This document shows, one piece after another, positions 7,979-10,901 of a stretch of DNA of 10,901 nt; the stretch's first letter is position 1; each line of letters starts with the position of its first letter. The notes under the pieces were generated by a model, which saw only the letters and a list, made by a program, of their open reading frames with translations, searched no databases and was not told where the DNA came from. Origin of the DNA: Verrucomicrobiales bacterium (GTDB lineage Bacteria > Verrucomicrobiota > Verrucomicrobiia > Limisphaerales > UBA9464); contig DLVS01000671.1 of NCBI GenBank assembly GCA_003445095.1, positions 1 to 10,901 of the forward strand. The letters run 5' to 3'. A program made the position numbers and the translations under genes.

Positions 7979-9175
7979 TCAAGCGCTCAACGCGGCATCC
8001 CAATCTTTCCACACGGGTTCGTACCCGAGGCGACGTAACAGGCAGGCGATTTCGTCGGGCGACCGTTCGTCGGCGATCTCGAACTGTCCCGTCGCCGCGG
8101 TCGGTCGCGCCAGCGCCGGACTTCCTTCGAGAGTGGAGAATTCGACGATCCGTCCCCGAATGGTTTGGTGAAGATTGTCACGGCCGGCCCCAGTGTAGCC
8201 GCCCGGTTCCGTGTGGCTCCCGGCGCTGGCGTGGGTAATGCCGAGCGGGAACAATCCATCGCGGAGCGCCGCCGGTTCCCGCGTTGAAAGCACCAAGCCG
8301 ACGTCTGGCAGAAACAACCGCAAGGCCGCCACCAATTGCACCAGGTCTCGATCACCCAGATGTATCAATGGTTGGAATTCCCCGGCACACGGCCGCAGCC
8401 GCGGGACGGATATCGTCAACATCGACTTCCAGCAATGCCGGAGCAGGTACGCCGCGTGCGCCGCGGTGGCGATGGCTTCGAACCGCCAGTCAGCCAGGCC
8501 GTGCAATGCGCCAATTCCGATTCGGCGGAAGCCGGCGGCATACGCCCGCTCGGGGCACGCCAATCGCCAATCGAAGTCGCGCTTCGGGCCGGCCGTGTGA
8601 AGTTCCCCATATGTGGCCCGGTCGTACGTCTCCTGGTACACGACCAAGCCGTCGGCCCCCGCTTGGACGATGGGTTGATAATCCGCAGTTTCCATCGGCC
8701 CCACTTCGAGCGACAACGAAGGAACCGATTCGTGCAGGGCGGCCGTGCAGTCTCGCAGATATCCATTCGAGACAAACTTGGGATGCTCGCCGGCCACCAG
8801 GAGCACGTTGCGAAATCCTTGGTTGAGCAAGGCCCGAGCTTCGCGGCGTACTTCGTCGACACTCAAGGTGACCCTTACAATCGCGTTGTCTCGCGAGAAC
8901 CCGCAATAGGCGCAGTTGTTGATGCACTCGTTGCTGAGATAAAGGGGCGCGAAGAGTCGGATGACTTTACCGAACCGTTGACGAGTCACGGCTTGCGAGC
9001 GGGCGCATAAGGTCTCGAGGTATTCGCCGGCAGCGGGCGACAGAAGAGCGGCAAAGTCGGCGAGCGACGACGGTCTGCGTTCCAGGAGTGAAGAAACCTC
9101 CGCCGAGCTAGCATGCCGAGCGCGCCGCAGCAAGGCGGAGAACGGCAACGCATCGAACTCGGCGACAAAACTCAT
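7979..9175 (-). CDS. thiH: 2-iminoacetate synthase (tyrosine lyase) ThiH
   Basis: This radical SAM enzyme cleaves tyrosine to p-cresol and 2-iminoacetate (dehydroglycine), the glycine unit for the thiazole ring of thiamin. The 398-residue protein has the cluster motif C84-x3-C88-x2-C91 (NECINNCAYCGFS). Other family stretches are LLVAGEHP, VVYQETYDRATYGELH, IGIGALHGLADWR, SVPRLRPCAGEFQP, LSTREPAALRDGLFPLGI and the C-terminal PVWKDWD, all closely like Escherichia coli ThiH. The N-terminal 75 residues are more divergent. A good ribosome site (AAGGTG) precedes the ATG. The partner genes thiG, thiS, thiF and thiE are not in the window, and the downstream neighbour is hemL. Cofactor-type radical SAM relatives exist, but the tail and tyrosine-lyase motifs make ThiH the clear best call. 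Confidence 0.96.
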   Translation of the reverse strand: MSFVAEFDALPFSALLRRARHASSAEVSSLLERRPSSLADFAALLSPAAGEYLETLCARSQAVTRQRFGKVIRLFAPLYLSNECINNCAYCGFSRDNAIVRVTLSVDEVRREARALLNQGFRNVLLVAGEHPKFVSNGYLRDCTAALHESVPSLSLEVGPMETADYQPIVQAGADGLVVYQETYDRATYGELHTAGPKRDFDWRLACPERAYAAGFRRIGIGALHGLADWRFEAIATAAHAAYLLRHCWKSMLTISVPRLRPCAGEFQPLIHLGDRDLVQLVAALRLFLPDVGLVLSTREPAALRDGLFPLGITHASAGSHTEPGGYTGAGRDNLHQTIRGRIVEFSTLEGSPALARPTAATGQFEIADERSPDEIACLLRRLGYEPVWKDWDAALSA

Positions 9176-9183
9176 GTGCTCCG

Positions 9184-9189
9184 CACCTT
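9184..9189 (-). promoter_or_regulatory. Ribosome binding site of thiH
   Basis: AAGGTG on the minus strand, 8 nt before the ATG at 9175. A second GGAG lies only 3 nt before the ATG and is less likely to be used. Confidence 0.5.
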
Positions 9190-9271
9190 AGCGAGTACCA
9201 CTGCGCGAGCAAGCCACCTGAGCCGTCAAGAGCCACGTGACGGCCCATCGGACTGGGGCACGGACCTTATA

Positions 9272-9358
9272 CCGAATTCCGAAATTGGCTCTGCCGTCGG
9301 GCGGGAGATTGGGTAGGGCACGCCTCCGGCGTGCAGTTTTCGGTGTCGCGCCGAAAAC
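9272..9358 (+). repeat. Two-hairpin dispersed repeat, copy A
   Basis: Starts CCGAATTCCGAAATTGG, then GCACGCC-TCC-GGCGTGC (9318-9334, perfect 7-bp stem), then GTTTTCGG...CCGAAAAC (9336-9358, perfect 8-bp stem). It lies about 100-180 nt before thiH. The layout matches copy B at 9664-9731. Confidence 0.65.
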
Positions 9359-9423
9359 GTCGTTCCACTCACTTTTGTTCCGGACGCGGTGAATGAGATG
9401 GGGAGGACGAAGGTTTGGGCGAG

Positions 9424-9466
9424 GGCGTCCAGACTCACACGCCAGAGGCTCACGCTCCCCATTCTT
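9424..9466 (-). repeat. Two-hairpin dispersed repeat, copy D (degenerate)
   Basis: On the minus strand it reads TGGGGAGCGTGAGCCTCTGG then CGTGTGAGTCTGGACGCC. The TGGGGAGCG lead-in and GCCTCTGGCGTG core match copies B and C; the second hairpin is degraded. Confidence 0.5.
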
Positions 9467-9663
9467 GTCTCAGAGCTTGGGTTGAAAGTGCCAAGGCTCA
9501 CGTTGTTGAAGGAGCCGCTGCCGCTCGATGGCAACGCCACAGCTTGGACTTGGTCGAACTTGGCTCGGGTTGGGTTCGGGAGGGGATTGCTGAGCGCGGC
9601 AATCGGGTTACTGGTCGTCAGTCGGGTCCAGGAGGATTTGTCCCTGGTCGTGGTCAAATTAAC

Positions 9664-9731
9664 CCGAACTCCGAAATGGAGTTGGGGAGCGCGCGCCTCT
9701 GGCGTGCTGATTCGGGCGTCCCGCCTGAATC
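9664..9731 (+). repeat. Two-hairpin dispersed repeat, copy B
   Basis: Starts CCGAACTCCGAAATGGAG, then TTGGGGAGC, then hairpin GCGCGCC-TCT-GGCGTGC (9691-9707) and hairpin GATTCGGGCG-TCC-CGCCTGAATC (9709-9731), each with one wobble. It is the clearest full unit. Confidence 0.65.
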
Positions 9732-9784
9732 CTCGTCACACACCATTCCCGAGTTTCCCTGGGGAAAAAGAGGGTCGAACGCTG

Positions 9785-9826
9785 TTTAGGGCGGGACGCC
9801 CAAAACAACACGCCAGAGGCACGGAA
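9785..9826 (-). repeat. Two-hairpin dispersed repeat, copy E
   Basis: TTTAGGGCG-GGA-CGCCCAAAA (9785-9805) is followed by CACGCCAGAGGCACGG. Read on the minus strand this is the hairpin-1/hairpin-2 order of copy B. Its outer part forms the left arm of the long inverted repeat at 9811-9843. Confidence 0.55.
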
Positions 9827-10080
9827 CCAGGACATGGGTGACAAAAGTGAGACAACACATAGGTGACATTCTCGTGGGCCGGCTTGTTCGCGGTTGGGGT
9901 GCTCTGAAATCCGAACCGAGCCCCACTGCGCCGCAAACCCTGTATTTCATACCTTTAGGGGCTTGCGTCGCAGTGTGCCTCGGTTCTCGCAATCTCATCG
10001 TGGCCTCCTCTTATTCCATACGTGTCACCCATGTCCGGCTTCCCGAGTGTCACCCGTGTCCTGTTTCCGTGCCAGAGGCG
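9811..10080. mobile_element. 270-bp segment with long terminal inverted repeats and paired IS-end-like motifs
   Basis: The arms 9811-9843 and 10048-10080 are inverted repeats matching at 28 of 33 positions (hand alignment). Inside or overlapping them are four copies of one motif: ACATGGGTGACA at 9832-9843, ACATAGGTGACA at 9858-9869, and on the other strand TGTCACCCATGT at 10023-10034 and TGTCACCCGTGT at 10048-10059. Spacing is 26 and 25 bp. Tandem copies of a TGTCACC-type sequence are like the transposase-binding repeats at the ends of some insertion sequences (IS21/IS481-type ends, by inference). No transposase remains. It could be a MITE, two facing IS-end remnants, or a relic of an excision. 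Confidence 0.5.
9913..9986. repeat. Long central hairpin
   Basis: Three stems nest: GAACCGAG (9913-9920) with CTCGGTTC (9979-9986), 8/8; ACTGCGCCGCAA (9925-9936) with TTGCGTCGCAGT (9963-9974), 11/12; and CCCT (9938-9941) with AGGG (9957-9960). A symmetric 4x4 internal loop separates the outer two stems. The terminal loop is AT-rich. It sits almost at the middle of the 270-bp segment and could be DNA cruciform or RNA. Confidence 0.6.
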
Positions 10081-10132
10081 TATGCTCCCCAATCCTCGCC
10101 TTTAGAGGCGGGCTCTAACTTCGGAATTCGGG
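10068..10132 (-). repeat. Two-hairpin dispersed repeat, copy C
   Basis: On the minus strand it starts CCGAATTCCGAAGTTAG, as copy A does. A CCCGCCT-CTAA-AGGCGAG hairpin and GATTGGGGAGC follow, then the core TACGCCTCTGGCACGG. After the core the repeat pattern stops and the TGTCACC-type motif begins. Confidence 0.6.
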
Positions 10133-10198
10133 CCTATCGGTGGTCGTCGTTGCATAGACCCAATACCTGGCTCAGGCACTACCGCCGGGACGGTTGCA

Positions 10199-10857
10199 CT
10201 ATCGTCGCCGCTTGCGGTAGACCCAACCCAACGCCGACCCACCGAGACCCAGCAATGCCCAGGTGGAAGGCTCAGGAACCGAAGTAAACCCGGAGATGTC
10301 GAAAAAAAGGCCCGTGCGGGGTCCTAACACGAATTGGAGTTCGACTTCCTGGCCGGCGTAGGCGGACACCGGGAATTCCCAGATGCTAGTGAACCAAGGA
10401 CTCCTCTCGATCGGAATATCCTGACCATTGATGCGACATTGCAGGAGACTCGGCGGTGGAGGAAAGTCACCGTAACTATAGTAAACCTGCAATTCAAACG
10501 CCAACTCGGGAACTTTACCCGTCTGTTTGAGAGTGTAGGTTGGCGTGAGCTCAAACTCACCATTCACAAAGTTCGCGAAGAATAGTTGATATTTACCAAA
10601 ACTCGGAAGTGGATCTGTATAGCGCGGAGCAAAGGTCAAGGTGGCGGACTCCCCGGTAGGACCCACGGGAATCACAATCGGCACTTCGCCCCCCGCCGCA
10701 GTTAAAGCCCAACCGTTCAAGATGTCTGAAGTGAGGCCCAGGCTGGGGGAAACGTGATAATGGGCTCATCAAAGCCCAAGTTAGTAAAGGTGCCAGTCTT
10801 CGGATCGTTGGCCGCACACACAGAAACAGCAAGGCAGCTAGCAAGTATATATTTCAT
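10199..10857 (-). CDS. PEP-CTERM sorting-domain protein, interrupted by a one-base frameshift
   Basis: The ATG at 10857 opens MKYILASCLAVSVCA, a signal peptide, then TGTFTNLGFDEPIITFPP, and this frame stops at 10717. The remaining protein is in another frame, open from 10765 to the TAG at 10199, and ends VPEPSTWALLGLGG-SALGWVYRKRRR: a PEP motif, a hydrophobic helix and an arginine-rich tail. This is the C-terminal signal that exosortase recognises, for export and attachment to the cell surface. Adding one base to the CCCCC run at 10745-10749 joins both frames into about 219 residues reading FPPSLGLTSDILNGW, a natural length. The middle is beta-rich and of unknown function. Either the gene is a recent pseudogene, the sequence has an error, or slippage restores the frame. 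The exosortase is not in the window. Confidence 0.82.
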
Positions 10858-10901
10858 AGTCTCTATGGATAAGATTTGAACCTAGAAACGCGAGTTCGCG
10901 G

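Larger units (their letters stand above)
9176..10198. other. Repeat island between thiH and the PEP-CTERM gene
   Basis: This kilobase has no convincing gene. It contains five copies of a two-hairpin repeat in both orientations, four copies of an ACATGGGTGACA-like motif, and a long central hairpin. A minus frame of 143 codons (9226-9657) spans it, but it reads straight through two repeat copies and shows no recognisable domain. The promoter of the thiH-hemL transcript should lie near 9190-9270. Confidence 0.65.

Noticed and set aside
8336..9010. A 224-codon plus-strand frame
   Set aside because: It is antisense to thiH and reflects the GC-rich codon pattern of that gene.
9463..9480. CTGAGA on the minus strand upstream of thiH, suggesting a TPP riboswitch
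   Set aside because: The other conserved TPP elements (ACCTGATC-like and GGATAATGCCAGCG-like segments) are absent, and the sequence belongs to the edge of repeat copy D.
9226..9657. A 143-codon minus-strand frame in the repeat island
   Set aside because: It reads through repeat copies A and D in frame, has no ribosome site and no recognisable domain. It is best explained as a chance opening in repeat DNA.
9272..10132. CRISPR-like array
   Set aside because: The copies are in both orientations, vary in length and have irregular gaps; they are hairpin repeats, not direct repeats with spacers.
10199..10720. PEP-CTERM protein starting at the TTG at 10720
   Set aside because: That start removes the signal peptide, which a PEP-CTERM protein needs. 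The signal peptide is present upstream in another frame, so a frameshift is the better explanation.

Overview
The window looks like a chromosomal segment of a Verrucomicrobiota bacterium, probably near Limisphaerales/Pedosphaeraceae. This is inferred from the gene mix, not from a marker gene: a PEP-CTERM surface protein, a very large secreted sulfatase with accessory domains, a secreted FG-GAP/VCBS repeat protein, and many short GC-rich palindromic repeats between genes. All five recognisable genes lie on the minus strand, so transcription runs from high to low coordinates.

Layout from right to left in transcription order. (1) 10857-10199 encodes a PEP-CTERM protein whose signal peptide is out of frame with the rest, apparently by one base at a run of five C. 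(2) 10198-9176 is an island of about 1 kb made of dispersed two-hairpin repeats (five related copies), four copies of a TGTCACC-type motif arranged like paired insertion-sequence ends, and a 74-nt hairpin in the middle. (3) thiH (9175-7979) and hemL (7944-6658) follow with a 34-nt gap and are probably co-transcribed; they supply dehydroglycine for thiamin thiazole synthesis and 5-aminolevulinate for tetrapyrroles. (4) 6657-6166 is non-coding with palindromes. (5) 6165-3820 encodes a 781-residue exported protein with eleven calcium-loop FG-GAP/VCBS motifs. (6) 3819-2793 is about 1 kb without a convincing intact gene: a decayed RelE/ParE-like toxin, a perfect 13-bp hairpin and a GC3-rich islet. 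(7) 2792 to the left edge is an open frame of 930 codons for a sulfatase with a signal peptide, an N-terminal beta-sandwich, a formylglycine-type active site and a C-terminal dockerin-like pair of EF-hand loops; its end lies outside the window.

The housekeeping pair thiH-hemL is flanked by exported proteins and decayed or repetitive spacers. I see no complete mobile element, CRISPR array, rRNA or tRNA. The most unusual signals are the paired IS-end/hairpin arrangement at 9811-10080, the two-hairpin repeat family around it, the frameshifted PEP-CTERM gene and the dockerin-like module in the sulfatase. None of these clearly amounts to a new defence or metabolic system.
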